A DNA stretch of 64,000 nt from Mesoterricola sediminis (GTDB lineage: Bacteria > Acidobacteriota > Holophagae > Holophagales > Holophagaceae). Positions within the stretch are counted from its first letter, which is position 1; every line of letters starts with the position of its first letter. The notes under the pieces are model-generated. The model did no database searches. It saw only the letters and a list, made by a program, of their open reading frames with translations, and had not been told where the DNA came from. A program made the translations under genes and the position numbers. Location: assembly GCF_030295425.1 (NCBI RefSeq), contig NZ_AP027081.1, forward strand, positions 1,364,001-1,428,000. The letters run 5' to 3'. Below, one piece after another: positions 25,702 through 34,514 of this stretch.

Positions 25702-28212
25702 TCAGCGGTAGGGCCCGAGGCGCTCCAGGGCCAGGACGGGGGCCCCGGCCTCCCGGGAGGCGGCCAGGTCCACCCGGCATTCGGCCACCCAGTCGTTGTG
25801 GCCCTCGGCGTCCACCAGCATCTGCTGGATCCGCCAGGCGCCGTCCTCCTCCAGGATGTAGGTGTGGCGCTGGTTGCGCCCCTCCGCGTCCAGGCGGGGC
25901 CCGTCGTGGTCCGCCCGGTAGGCCTCCATGAGGGCCTTGAGGGCCTCGGGGCCCGCGGTCTCCCCGCCGAGGGCGGCCGCGGCCTCCTCCCAGTCCCCCA
26001 CGGAGAGGCTGCGGAGGAAGCCGTAGATCCGGCTCCGCACGGCCAGGGAGAAGGCCTTCCGGTCCCGGGTCACGTCCCGGGCAGCCTCCTCGGCGCCCGG
26101 GGGCCGCAGTTCGGGGGACCCGCCCTGGGCCGGCGCCCCGCCGCGCATCTTCTCCCATTCGTCCAGCAGGCTGGAGTCCACCTGGCGGAGCATGGCGCCC
26201 AGGTAGGCCTCCATCTCCCGCACTTCCTCGGTCTTGGCGCCGTCGGGCACGGTCTGGGCGAGGACCTTGTAGACGCTGTTGAGGTGCCGGAGGAGAAGGC
26301 CCTCGGAGCGCTGGATGTCGTACTCCCGCACGTAGTCCGAGAAGGACCGGTAGTCCTCGAACATCTCCCGGGCGATGGACTTGGGGCGGATGTTCTCCTC
26401 GCCCACCCACGGATGGAGGGCGGCGAACGCGTTGAAGGTCCCGTAGACGAACTCCCGCAGGGGCTTGGGATACTCCAGCTTCTCCAGCTCCGCCATGCGC
26501 TCCTCGTACTCGATCCCGGCCAGCTTCATCTCCGCGACCCGCTGGCCCTTGAGCCGATCCAGCTGCTTGCGCAGGATGACGTCCGGGTCCTCCAGGATGC
26601 TCTCCACGAGCGTCAGGAGGTCCAGCGCGTACTCGGGGGATTCCGGATCCAGCCTGGGCAGCGTGTCCAGGAGCCAGAGGGAGAGGGTCTGGTTCATGGA
26701 GAAGTCGTCCTGGAGATCCACGTTCACCCGCAGCCCGCCCCCGGCGTACTCCACGATCCGCCGTCCGAGGAGGCTCCGGAAGAGCTGCCAGCCCCTGCGG
26801 AAATGGGCCTCCTTGGCGCGGGGCGTCTCGTGGCTGTCCCGGATCAGGCGGCGCATGGCCCCGCACCCGTCGCCCCCGCGGGAGAGGACGTTGAGCAGCA
26901 TGCCGTGGCTCACCTGGAACCGCGACACGAGGCGCTCGGGCTGGGCCGCGATCAGGCGGTTGAAGGTCTGCTCGTCCCAGCTCACGAAATTGCGGTCCGG
27001 GGGCTGGCGCTTGACGAACTTGCGGCCGCCGGCCGCGGCCTTTGCCGCCAGCTTGGCGTTCTCGATGACGTGCTCCGGCGCCTGGGCCACCACCCACCCC
27101 ACGTCGTCGAAGCCCTTCCGGCCGGCCCGCCCCGAGATCTGGTGGAAGTCCCGGGCGCTGAGGATGGCCGTCTTCTGGCCGTCGTACTTGCAGAGCCGGG
27201 TGAAGAGCACGGTCCGGATGGGGACGTTGATGCCCACCCCGAGCGTGTCGGTGCCGCAGATGACCTTGAGGAGGCCCCGCTGCGCCAGCTGCTCGACGAG
27301 GATCCGGTACTTGGGCAGCAGGCCCGCGTGGTGGAGCCCGATGCCGTGGCGCAGCCAGCGCTTGAGGTCAGGGCCATAGGGGCTGTTGAAGCGGAACCCC
27401 TCCAGGGCGCGGGCGATCTCAGCCTTCTCCTCCTTGGCGCACAGGTTGATGCTGGTGAAGTCCTGGGCGCTGGAGGCCGCCTCCAGCTGGGTGAAATGGA
27501 CGAGGTAGACGGGGGCCTTGCCGGCCTCCACGAGGCGCTCGAGGGTGAGGGGCAGGGGGCTCTCCGCATACGAGAACGCCAGGGGCACCGGCCGCTCCCG
27601 GCTCTTGACCGCCACGGTCGGGAGGCCGTTGAGCCGCGTGAGCTCCTCCTCGAAGAACCCCGTGTCGCCCAGCGTCGCGGACATGAGCAGGAAGCGGGTC
27701 CGGGGCAGGGTGAGGAGGGGCACCTGCCAGGCCACCCCGCGGTCGCGGTCGGCGTAGTAGTGGAACTCGTCCATCACCACGTCGTCGACCTGGGCCTCCG
27801 GTCCCTCCCGGAGGGCGATGTTGGCCAGGATCTCCGCCGTGCAGCAGAGGATGGGCGCGTCCCGGTTGACCGTGGCGTCGCCGGTGGAGAGCCCCACGTT
27901 CTCCGGCCCGAAGTCGCGGCAGAGGGCCATCCACTTCTCGTTGACGAGGGCCTTGATGGGGCAGGTGTAGACCGAGCGGCGCCCCTCGGCGAGGGCCTTG
28001 AAGTGGAGGGCCGCCGCCACCAGGGACTTGCCCGATCCGGTGGGGGTGTTGAGGATGACGTTCCGGCCCTCGAAGAGCTCCAGCACCGCGGCCTCCTGGG
28101 CGGGGTAGAGCGCGAGGCCGCGGCCCTCCACGTAGTCCAGGAAGCGGCCCAGGAGGTCGCCGCTGTCGGGGGCGGTCCCCTGGGGAAGGAGGTCGGCGAG
28201 GGTGGGCTTCAT
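25702..28212 (-). CDS. Ski2-like DEAD/DEAH-box helicase with DUF3516
   Basis: 836 residues. Helicase core: [13 protein letters not shown] (Q-like), [16 protein letters not shown] (Walker A), [26 protein letters not shown] (DEFH, motif II), LMSATLGD (motif III), then [31 protein letters not shown] and [18 protein letters not shown] (motif VI). The C-terminal half (about 430-836) is helical and matches the DUF3516 part of bacterial Ski2-like helicases. RNA unwinding in processing or decay is likely by family. The start at 28212 ([12 protein letters not shown]) is preferred to the upstream ATG at 28254 because CAGGAG lies upstream and conservation begins there. The gene is isolated between divergent neighbours. 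Confidence 0.88.
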   Translation of the reverse strand: MKPTLADLLPQGTAPDSGDLLGRFLDYVEGRGLALYPAQEAAVLELFEGRNVILNTPTGSGKSLVAAALHFKALAEGRRSVYTCPIKALVNEKWMALCRDFGPENVGLSTGDATVNRDAPILCCTAEILANIALREGPEAQVDDVVMDEFHYYADRDRGVAWQVPLLTLPRTRFLLMSATLGDTGFFEEELTRLNGLPTVAVKSRERPVPLAFSYAESPLPLTLERLVEAGKAPVYLVHFTQLEAASSAQDFTSINLCAKEEKAEIARALEGFRFNSPYGPDLKRWLRHGIGLHHAGLLPKYRILVEQLAQRGLLKVICGTDTLGVGINVPIRTVLFTRLCKYDGQKTAILSARDFHQISGRAGRKGFDDVGWVVAQAPEHVIENAKLAAKAAAGGRKFVKRQPPDRNFVSWDEQTFNRLIAAQPERLVSRFQVSHGMLLNVLSRGGDGCGAMRRLIRDSHETPRAKEAHFRRGWQLFRSLLGRRIVEYAGGGLRVNVDLQDDFSMNQTLSLWLLDTLPRLDPESPEYALDLLTLVESILEDPDVILRKQLDRLKGQRVAEMKLAGIEYEERMAELEKLEYPKPLREFVYGTFNAFAALHPWVGEENIRPKSIAREMFEDYRSFSDYVREYDIQRSEGLLLRHLNSVYKVLAQTVPDGAKTEEVREMEAYLGAMLRQVDSSLLDEWEKMRGGAPAQGGSPELRPPGAEEAARDVTRDRKAFSLAVRSRIYGFLRSLSVGDWEEAAAALGGETAGPEALKALMEAYRADHDGPRLDAEGRNQRHTYILEEDGAWRIQQMLVDAEGHNDWVAECRVDLAASREAGAPVLALERLGPYR

Positions 28213-28381
28213 GCGGTCAGGCTCCTGCGGTGCCTTCCAGTGTCCCATGGCCAAGCGCCCAGCCAGGCATTTCCACTGTTACGACTCCTTCATAGATGAA
28301 ATGCCGGCTGTCCGTCATAGGGCCTCGATGGCAGGGCAAGCTGATATGCTTCAACACGTGATGCACCTGCAGGGGGGGTGA

Positions 28382-28756
28382 GTGGACGGCGGCCAGAACG
28401 AACGGAGGCGGTACACGCGCCTCAGCACGTCCGGGAAGCCGTACGAGGTGGCCTTCCAGATCCACGACCGCCTCGTCACGAATGCCCGCCTGGCCAACCT
28501 CAGCGCCGGCGGCTGCGGCCTGGAAGTCCAGATGGTGGACGCCTGGGACATGGACGCCGGCAGTGTCCTGGACAACCTCTGCATCATGCACCCGGACCTG
28601 CCCTGCGTGCCCCTCCAGGGGACCGTGGTGCGCGTCCTCGGGAAGGTCCCCGGCAAGACCAGCGGCTACGTCCTGGCCGGCCTGGAGTTCACCCTCATCA
28701 CGCCCTTCATCCAGGAGCTGATCCAGGCTCACGTGGAAACCCGCTGTCCCCTGTGA
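28382..28756 (+). CDS. PilZ domain protein (c-di-GMP effector)
   Basis: 124 residues forming one PilZ domain. RRRYTRL gives the arginine-rich loop (R-x-x-x-R), and LANLSAGGCGLEV gives the N-x-S-x-x-G strand, the two motifs that wrap c-di-GMP. A hydrophobic strand YVLAGLEFTLI and a short helix close the domain. With no other domain it should act by binding a partner in motility or polysaccharide export. The GTG start has a GGGGGG-rich spacer rather than a clear ribosome site. The HEAT-repeat gene starts 40 bases later on the same strand, so a shared transcript is likely. Confidence 0.88.
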   Translation: MDGGQNERRRYTRLSTSGKPYEVAFQIHDRLVTNARLANLSAGGCGLEVQMVDAWDMDAGSVLDNLCIMHPDLPCVPLQGTVVRVLGKVPGKTSGYVLAGLEFTLITPFIQELIQAHVETRCPL

Positions 28757-28796
28757 TGACCCCGGCCCCTCGGCCGAGGGGCACCCTGGAGCGCGC

Positions 28797-30671
28797 ATGG
28801 CGTCGAAGGCCCTCGATCAATTCCGGAGCACCCTGGACCATCTGGACGGGGAGGACCGGGAGCACCAGCTGGCCTTCTTCCGCGGCCTGATGGCAGCCGG
28901 TCCCTCGGCGGTCATGGAACTGGACGGACGTCTGCCCGGTTCCCGCGCGCCCCGCAGCCTGCGCCTCCTGGCCATGGAGGCCTGCTTCTACTACCCCTGG
29001 CCCGATTGGGTGCCCATCCTCGCCCGCATCCTGCGCTACGAGTCCGACCCGGCCATCTTCGAGACCGGGACCCGGGCCCTGGGGCGCATCGCCACCCATT
29101 CGGCGCTGGCGGCCCTGCGCGAGCTGAACACCATGCGCCAGGGCGCCGAGTTCAAGGAAGTGGTCGCCCAGGTCCTCACCCAGGCAGACCCTCAGCAGGC
29201 CTTCGACCACTACCTGAGCCGCCTCCTGGAGGGCTCCGGCAATCCGACGGTGGCCAACGAGGCCGCCCAGCGCCTGGCCACCCTGGTCGCCGGCCCCAAC
29301 CTCACCGCGATCCGGACCCTGACCATGCACCCGGACCTGCTGGTGTTCCGGCACGCCATCCACCTGCTGGCCCGCATCCAGACCCCCGAGGCTGCGGATG
29401 CCCTGGCGGACGTGTTCGAGGACAGCCACCGGGAGGTCCTGGCCGACCGCCAACTCAAGGAGGCCATCGCCCCCTACCGCTCCCTTCCGCCCGCCGCGGC
29501 CCGGGAAAAGGCCCAGGAGGCCCTCCGCGCCGCCAACGCCGGAGAGGGGCTGGACCTGCCGCCCGGGGTCAAGGACCTGCACCGGGACGTGGTGACGGCC
29601 ACGGAGGAGGGCAAGCCGACGGCGCTCTCCGCCGCCCTGACCCAGGCGGCCGAAGCCATGCACCAGCGGTCCCGCCGGCTCAGCTTCGCGGTGGATGCGG
29701 CCGCGGAAGGGCTGGCGGACCAGGTCCAGAAGGGCCACCTTGAAGCCGGCCGGGTCCTGGACCTGCTGGTGAACGCCTACCGGGAACAAACGGGCCGGGA
29801 GGGGCTCGCGCGGGCCCTCGCGCGCCTCGTGCCCGCCGACGCCGCCGCCGTGCACCAGCTGATCCTCCAGGGGCCCGATGCCGCCCAGCGGGCGGCCGCC
29901 GTCGAGATCTTTGGGCAGCGGGCGGAGCCCGCCCTCCAGCCCGTGCTCCTCCAGGCCTGCCGGGACCCCCTCGCGGACATCGCCGACCGGGCCCTGCACC
30001 ACCTGGGGCAGCTGCCGGGCGCCCTCGACCTCGCCCGGCAGCTCATCCAGTCCCAGGTCCCCCAGGAGCTGGCCCTGGGCATGCGCCTCGTGGGCATGCG
30101 CCGCTTCCAGGAGCTGGTGCCGGACCTGCTGGCGATGGTCCAGGACGACACCCGCGAGGAGGTCACCCTCCAGGTCATCGAGACCCTCGGCGCCGTGGGC
30201 GGCGAGATGGCCTCGGCGAACCTCCTGGAGATGCTGCATTCCGGCCAGAGCCTGCGCATCCAGACCCTCGTGGCCGAGTCCCTCCGAGGCCTGGGCGAGC
30301 CCGACGTGGCCATGGCCCTGTGCGCCAAGGCCGACCACATCAAGGTGCCCATTCTCCACGCCGTGGCGGTGGAAGCCCTGGCGGCCGCCCATGGCCAGCC
30401 GGAGCGCCCCATGCCGCCGGTGAACGGGACCATGCTCCTGCACCACGTCCGGAAGGCGTGGATGGACCGGAACCCCTGGTCCCTCCGCCTGCGCGTGGTC
30501 GAGGCCCTCGTGCGGATCCAGCTCGCCCACCCCGAAACCTGGAGCGCCGTGTCGGACCTCGTCCGCGACACCCTCTCGGAAAAGCGCCCCGCCGGCGCCT
30601 GGAGCCCCGACGCGCTGCACCAAGTCCAGGCCGCCGCCAAACAATTCGCCCAGCGGGCCTCGGGCGCGTGA
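28797..30671 (+). CDS. HEAT-repeat-like helical scaffold protein
   Basis: 624 residues with almost no beta prediction and many two-helix units rich in Ala/Leu. Examples are DPAIFETGTRALGRIATHSALAALREL, VFRHAIHLLARIQTPEAADALADVF, and EEVTLQVIETLGAVGGEMASANLLEML. The units are about 30-37 residues with A-x-x-A-L-G-x-I cores, as in HEAT or PBS-lyase repeats. There is no signal peptide or transmembrane segment. Such solenoids bind proteins and have no catalysis. Next to a PilZ protein it may be a scaffold of a surface-motility system, but that is inference. Start ATG 28797 follows GGAGCGCG. The 5' half of the disrupted tRNA-Ser begins 45 bases after its stop. Confidence 0.7.
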   Translation: MASKALDQFRSTLDHLDGEDREHQLAFFRGLMAAGPSAVMELDGRLPGSRAPRSLRLLAMEACFYYPWPDWVPILARILRYESDPAIFETGTRALGRIATHSALAALRELNTMRQGAEFKEVVAQVLTQADPQQAFDHYLSRLLEGSGNPTVANEAAQRLATLVAGPNLTAIRTLTMHPDLLVFRHAIHLLARIQTPEAADALADVFEDSHREVLADRQLKEAIAPYRSLPPAAAREKAQEALRAANAGEGLDLPPGVKDLHRDVVTATEEGKPTALSAALTQAAEAMHQRSRRLSFAVDAAAEGLADQVQKGHLEAGRVLDLLVNAYREQTGREGLARALARLVPADAAAVHQLILQGPDAAQRAAAVEIFGQRAEPALQPVLLQACRDPLADIADRALHHLGQLPGALDLARQLIQSQVPQELALGMRLVGMRRFQELVPDLLAMVQDDTREEVTLQVIETLGAVGGEMASANLLEMLHSGQSLRIQTLVAESLRGLGEPDVAMALCAKADHIKVPILHAVAVEALAAAHGQPERPMPPVNGTMLLHHVRKAWMDRNPWSLRLRVVEALVRIQLAHPETWSAVSDLVRDTLSEKRPAGAWSPDALHQVQAAAKQFAQRASGA

Positions 30672-30716
30672 GCGCCTTGGCTGGGGCGGCGCCCCGTGGC
30701 ATCATGACCCTTCCCC

Positions 30717-30755
30717 GGAGGGTTGGGTGAGCGGTTTAAACCAACAGTCTTGAAA
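30717..30755 (+). pseudogene. tRNA-Ser(TGA), 5' half, cut in the anticodon loop by the island
   Basis: GGAGGGT (acceptor, 30717-30723), a D-arm GGT...ACC, and the 5' anticodon stem plus loop ending at the core ACAGTCTTGAAA (30744-30755). After 30755 the sequence stops matching a tRNA. Joined to 34732-34781 it gives an 89-base tRNA-Ser with a perfect 7-pair acceptor stem, a perfect anticodon stem (ACAGT/ACTGT), a long variable arm and encoded CCA. Alone it cannot make a tRNA. Confidence 0.88.
30744..30755 (+). repeat. Attachment-site core, left copy (attL-side)
   Basis: The 12-mer ACAGTCTTGAAA occurs here and at 34720-34731 in the same orientation. It covers the 5' anticodon stem and the loop of tRNA-Ser(TGA). 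Direct repetition at both ends of the foreign stretch is what site-specific tyrosine-integrase insertion leaves. Confidence 0.8.
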
Positions 30756-30880
30756 TCCGGTCCATTCCATTATACCTGGTGGGGTCTGATGCGCTATGGT
30801 ATTGGATTTTCAGACAATTAGAGAGGCCGGCCAAGGGATTGGTGATGTCCAATCCAATCCCGTCCCGTTATGGGGCGTTC

Positions 30881-30901
30881 GGTTACAAATCGGGTTACAT
30901 C
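30881..30901 (+). repeat. Island-end repeats, left pair (GGTTACAAAT / GGGTTACATC)
   Basis: Two near-copies of GGGTTRCAAA, 11 bases apart in register, 125 bases inside the left end. A matching pair lies near the right end at 34654-34674. Both ends also share GTCCAATCC a few dozen bases away (about 30847 and 34639). They could be arm-type integrase sites; there is no direct evidence. Confidence 0.45.
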
Positions 30902-30936
30902 TTCGGAGGCGGGCCGGCTGAGATCGGCGGCCATGC

Positions 30937-31641
30937 TCATTCCCCTGGCTCCACTAGGAAACGCCGTGCCCGTGCGGCTTCCAGAGCTTCGGCAATGTCG
31001 ATCTTGCCCTCCGCACGATCGGCAGCGCGTCGCCGTTCCCAGTCCTCATCCCATTCCCGCCGCAGTGCCTGTGCTTCGGGAACCGGGTCCGCCAGGTCCA
31101 AGGGCGTCATGTTGTAGTCCCCGCCGCCGTATGGCTTGCGGGCGGCCCAGACCTGGTCCACGTGAGCCCAGGCGATCGGCCCCGGGTGCCAGGCCTCAAC
31201 CCAGGGGATCCATTTGAACCCGTGGTAGACGAGCGGGTTGTTCAAGGTGGCTTCGGTGCCCTGGATCACCAGCTTGGTGGGGTCCAGGTGCCCAACGGGG
31301 ACCCGAAGCCAGATGGTGATGCACTGGCGGTTTTCGTTGAGGAAGCCGGCCCAGCCCATCTTGGCCGCGCGGTAGACTTCGCGCTCCGAAGGTGTGTCGA
31401 AGTCGAACAGGGGCACGGCGCCAAGACGGTGTGCCTGGCAGTCGGTCACGCAGGACTTCTCCGTTCCTTCACCTGCCGGGCGGATCTCCCCGGCCCTCAC
31501 GATGCCCTGGAGGCCTTCGACGGTGCACCTGTGCCAGAGGCAGCCGTGTCCCCGCAGGGTGGGCATGAGGTTTCCGACCCACTGCCGCCCCGTCTCTTCC
31601 CATTCCCGGTATTGGTCTTCGATCGGCAATGCCTCCTCCAA
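30937..31641 (-). CDS. Unknown protein, possibly ADP-ribosyltransferase-like
   Basis: 234 residues. I recognise no family with certainty. The first half reads LWHRCTVEGLQGIVRAGEIRP, an H-x-T...G-I/L-x-x-I-x-x-G-x-I pattern seen at the start of DarT- and PARP-like toxin folds, followed by VPLFDFDTPSE. Later comes WVEAWHPGPIAWAHVDQVW, whose E-x-W-x-P-G-P-I is often the C-terminal strand of such folds. The C-terminal 50 residues are a charged helix (EWDEDWERRRAADRAEGK). It starts 21 bases after the stop of the AAA-ATPase gene, so the two are probably one operon. Its composition is closer to the host than that of the ATPase. Could be a toxin or effector; function unproven. Confidence 0.55.
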   Translation of the reverse strand: MEEALPIEDQYREWEETGRQWVGNLMPTLRGHGCLWHRCTVEGLQGIVRAGEIRPAGEGTEKSCVTDCQAHRLGAVPLFDFDTPSEREVYRAAKMGWAGFLNENRQCITIWLRVPVGHLDPTKLVIQGTEATLNNPLVYHGFKWIPWVEAWHPGPIAWAHVDQVWAARKPYGGGDYNMTPLDLADPVPEAQALRREWDEDWERRRAADRAEGKIDIAEALEAARARRFLVEPGE

Positions 31642-31662
31642 GGTTGGGGGATCCTTAGAAAA

Positions 31663-33243
31663 TCAGAAGATGCAAGATTCCAGCTCTGCAAAAACTGTCA
31701 TTTCGGGCGTAATCACTTTGGCCAACTCCTGCTTAAATTTCTCAGCATTGATGCTGCTGACTATCCCGCAATAATTTTTAATTCTTCCCGTTTCATCCTT
31801 TATGTTTTGGTTCTCAATATCCACAACGAAGCCATCATAGGACGCTTCGTCGAACGTAAGAGCGTTCAAATTACAATACTTTTTCAAGACTTCTTTATCA
31901 AAAAGGTAATTTTCAATTTCCCATCTGACAAAAACCCGATGATTTGAAGGATTGTTTTTTAAATACACATCTCTATCGTGTGCTGTCGTATTCTTTCCTG
32001 ATGCCATATCACGGTCTTTCAATACAAGGATATCAAGCCCGTCAAAGACTTTTGAAAGAATAGAAATTGCAATTTCACTTCTTTGGTCAAGTTCCGTGTT
32101 TCCACCGCTCGACACAAACAAAACATCAGGATATTTTTCAGAAAATATTCCATTGAGAACATTAGCATCAAACCCTCTTTCGGTCCCATCCCGTCTGGGC
32201 TGATCCCTTCCCTCGCAATAGATTATTTTCCTGGGACTTAGTAGGCCGGTCAAATCTTCTAGAGCAGTTTTGAAAATGCGTTGCCAATTTTTTCTGGTTG
32301 TTCTAATCGGTGTAATAGTATGTGAACCCGTGAAATAATCTTTTTCGGAAAAATCCAAAACCTGAACTTTCTCTTTTAATTCATCTTGTGCAGCCTTCAT
32401 AAAGCCTATACTATGCGTTGCAACCCATAGCTGACAGTTCTCCGGGATTAATTTCTCAATCTCAATTAATAATTTCTTCTGAACCGAAGTATTTAAATGC
32501 AGCTCTGGTTCATCGATACAAAATACCGTATTGTCATAATCGTTCTTCTTGATGATTATATCCAAAATAATATCTACGACTTCTTTTTCTCCTGCGGAAA
32601 GATTCGAATATGGGAAGTTAGTTGCATTTCCTTTTTCAAAATAAAATTCTCCTTTTCTATCCATTATGTTGCCGAGGCTTGAAATTTTTATGTCCAGGAT
32701 TTTTTCTAAAATTACATTAATAGAACCTATTAATTCAGCCCTGACCTGATTTCCGGTTTTATCGCCAGCTTCAAAGGCTGAGTAGGATGCACTCAGTAAT
32801 CTCTTGTAATTTGCGTCCAGTCTTCCATCAAGTGCAATACTGCTCAGAGGTTCGTCCCTTGTTTCAAAAATGGAAGCCATTGCACTTAATGTTTGGACAT
32901 TCAGTTTTGATGTAAATCTATAAGCCGTTCTAATATAAAAAGTTTTTCTGGAGCTTTGCGCATTTGGTGGATAGAATTCAATTAAAATTGAATTATTTCT
33001 ATTGTAAGTAGATGCTTTCTTTGTTTCATCAGTATAGAAAAATGCTTTGGAGTAGAATGAGGCATCTTCGCCCCCCCATGGCCTAAAGTCTTTTTGTTTT
33101 TCTTCAAACGCGTCAAAAACTGAACTCTTTCCGCATCCATTTGGCCCAACCATTACGATGATTTTTCTTGGCTCATCCCCAAGGTCGATCGTTAGGTCAT
33201 CAAATCTTTTGAAAGTCTTAAGTTGTATCTTCCTGACTCGCAT
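31663..33243 (-). CDS. AAA15-type ATPase with C-terminal TOPRIM/DUF4435-like region, candidate defence gene
   Basis: 526 residues. RIQLKTFKRFDDLTIDLGD and VMVGPNGCGKSSVFDAF are the RecF/OLD-type ABC ATPase opening with Walker A. NLSAGEKEVVDIILDI is the signature motif, TVFCIDEPELHLNTSVQ is Walker B, and LWVATHSIGFM is the H-loop. The C-terminal 190 residues start KIIYCEGRDQ (Glu), continue VLFVSSGGNTELD and ILVLKDRDMA (D-x-D), and then HRVFVRWEIENYLFDKEVL, as in TOPRIM nucleases of the DUF4435 kind. OLD and PARIS AriA/AriB anti-phage proteins have this plan, PARIS usually in two chains. AT-rich, Lys/Asn/Ile-rich codon use shows recent transfer. Probably transcribed from the region before 33243 and coupled to the 234-residue gene. 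Confidence 0.8.
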   Translation of the reverse strand: MRVRKIQLKTFKRFDDLTIDLGDEPRKIIVMVGPNGCGKSSVFDAFEEKQKDFRPWGGEDASFYSKAFFYTDETKKASTYNRNNSILIEFYPPNAQSSRKTFYIRTAYRFTSKLNVQTLSAMASIFETRDEPLSSIALDGRLDANYKRLLSASYSAFEAGDKTGNQVRAELIGSINVILEKILDIKISSLGNIMDRKGEFYFEKGNATNFPYSNLSAGEKEVVDIILDIIIKKNDYDNTVFCIDEPELHLNTSVQKKLLIEIEKLIPENCQLWVATHSIGFMKAAQDELKEKVQVLDFSEKDYFTGSHTITPIRTTRKNWQRIFKTALEDLTGLLSPRKIIYCEGRDQPRRDGTERGFDANVLNGIFSEKYPDVLFVSSGGNTELDQRSEIAISILSKVFDGLDILVLKDRDMASGKNTTAHDRDVYLKNNPSNHRVFVRWEIENYLFDKEVLKKYCNLNALTFDEASYDGFVVDIENQNIKDETGRIKNYCGIVSSINAEKFKQELAKVITPEMTVFAELESCIF

Positions 33244-33408
33244 TCAGCCTCCAAATTATCGAAAGGAAGTGGGCGGCCCCGCTGACATGGAAATTGCAAA
33301 AGGCTTCGCTGGTGGGGATGGTTAATCATACCCCGTGAAGCGCCCCGTGCCTGTTTTTCATCTGCAACCAACCAGGAACATTCCCAAAACAGCAACAAAA
33401 CAGCAACA

Positions 33409-33427
33409 TGTTGTCAATTTAACAACA
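33409..33427. promoter_or_regulatory. Inverted repeat TGTTGT-N7-ACAACA, candidate operator
   Basis: A perfect six-base dyad with a seven-base AT spacer stands between the divergent ATPase gene (start 33243) and the small gene at 33505, next to two AGCAAC direct repeats (33391, 33402). It could bind a repressor controlling the island. No regulator gene is visible in the island. Confidence 0.4.
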
Positions 33428-33504
33428 ATAATAATTTGAGTTATGCTATTGGCGGCCAAGCTACCGGATCTTACTTTTGGTTCATTCCTGGAAAGGACAA
33501 GCCC

Positions 33505-33897
33505 ATGGAGAACCTGCTAACCCTTCCGTCCACCCCCCACCCCGCCGATGCGAGGGCCACTGATGCGAGGGCCACCCTGCGGGCGATCGCCGGGACCTCA
33601 ACCAGGTTGGTTGCGCGGCTCGAACAAAACAGCCCTGCGATGCCTGAGCCGGTCCTGGAGGCCCTGGAAGACCTGAAGGCCGGCCTGAGCACCTTGCAGG
33701 GGGTGGAGGGGGCTCCAGAGGGCTCCGAGCCCAGCCGCATCGAATGGCTGGATGTCTGGGGGATTGGTCAGGGAGCGGCGGAGCTTGGCGGCCTTCTTGC
33801 CGAGGAACTCCGCACCAATGGCGTGGACACGTTCTCTCTTCTGGAGGCCGTCCCGACCCACGAGCCGGCCCTACGCCTTGGACCTGCTCTCAAGTGA
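33505..33897 (+). CDS. Small hypothetical protein of the island
   Basis: 130 residues, GC-rich, Ala/Leu/Glu-rich and helical: ADARATDARATLRAIAGTS, then EPVLEALEDLKAGLSTLQG and GAAELGGLLAEELRTNGVD. The ATG at 33505 has GAAAGGA upstream; the open frame from 33436 lies over an AT-rich regulatory stretch and is not preferred. No family is recognised. A neighbouring frame (about 33865-33975) reads LDLLSSDALDALESMQGAIA, similar in style to this protein's own EALEDLKAGL, so the gene may be frameshifted near 33870 and originally longer. It lies just before the integrase fragment, where an excisionase or antitoxin might be expected, but nothing in it shows that. Confidence 0.5.
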   Translation: MENLLTLPSTPHPADARATDARATLRAIAGTSTRLVARLEQNSPAMPEPVLEALEDLKAGLSTLQGVEGAPEGSEPSRIEWLDVWGIGQGAAELGGLLAEELRTNGVDTFSLLEAVPTHEPALRLGPALK

Positions 33898-33993
33898 TGC
33901 CCTGGACGCGCTGGAGTCCATGCAGGGCGCTATTGCCCGGATCCTGGGTAACGATCCCGCCCTCCGGCGGGTGAGGGCGGCATCCGGATCAAG

Positions 33994-34473
33994 ATGCCCA
34001 AGAACGCCTACAGCCGCAGGACGATCAACATTGACGAGGGCTTGTGCATCACGCTCCGCAACCATAGGCAGGCTCAGGAAGACCTTGCCCAGCAATTGGG
34101 GATCCTGTGCCCCGTGGACGGCCTTGTGTTCCCCATGATGATCTGGCGGTCCCGTGGCCGGCAGCCCATCAATCCCCAGGTCAAGGACGTTGACTTCACC
34201 CGGCCCTGGAACCCGGATTACCCCACCAAGGAATTCAGCCGGGAGGCTGCCCAGGCGGGGTTCCCGGGCCTCCGCTTCCACGATATGCGACACCCCCACG
34301 TCACGGCCCTGCTGACCGCCGGGGTTGCCCCTCACATCGTGGCGGCCCGGCTTGGCCACAGCACGCCGGTCATCACGATGATGATCTATGCCCACGTCCT
34401 GCCTCGCGGGGACGAGCAGGCTGCCAAGGTCATGGGGGAGATGATGCGGGCAGCCCTGGGGGCCGGGAGCTAA
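33994..34473 (+). pseudogene. Tyrosine-recombinase integrase, C-terminal part only
   Basis: 159 residues covering the last part of the catalytic domain. RFHDMRHPHVTALLTAGV carries the H-x-x-R-H box, AARLGHS the next His, and TMMIYAHVLPRGDEQAAK the nucleophile Tyr. The N-terminal SAM-like and core-binding domains and the first catalytic Arg, together about 200-250 residues of a normal integrase, are absent. The frame starts after a stop, and the sequence before it reads as a different gene. It lies next to the replacement tRNA and about 250 bases from the right att core, the usual place for int. Without its N-terminus the protein cannot recombine, so the island is probably fixed. Confidence 0.8.
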
Positions 34474-34514
34474 CCGGGCCCCGGGCCGGCCCAGCCGGCA
34501 GACAAAAGGGGGAA

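Noticed and set aside
31663-33243. Calling the ATPase a confirmed PARIS or OLD system
   Set aside because: One chain of 526 residues is shorter than AriA plus AriB. The similarity of the C-terminus was judged by eye only.
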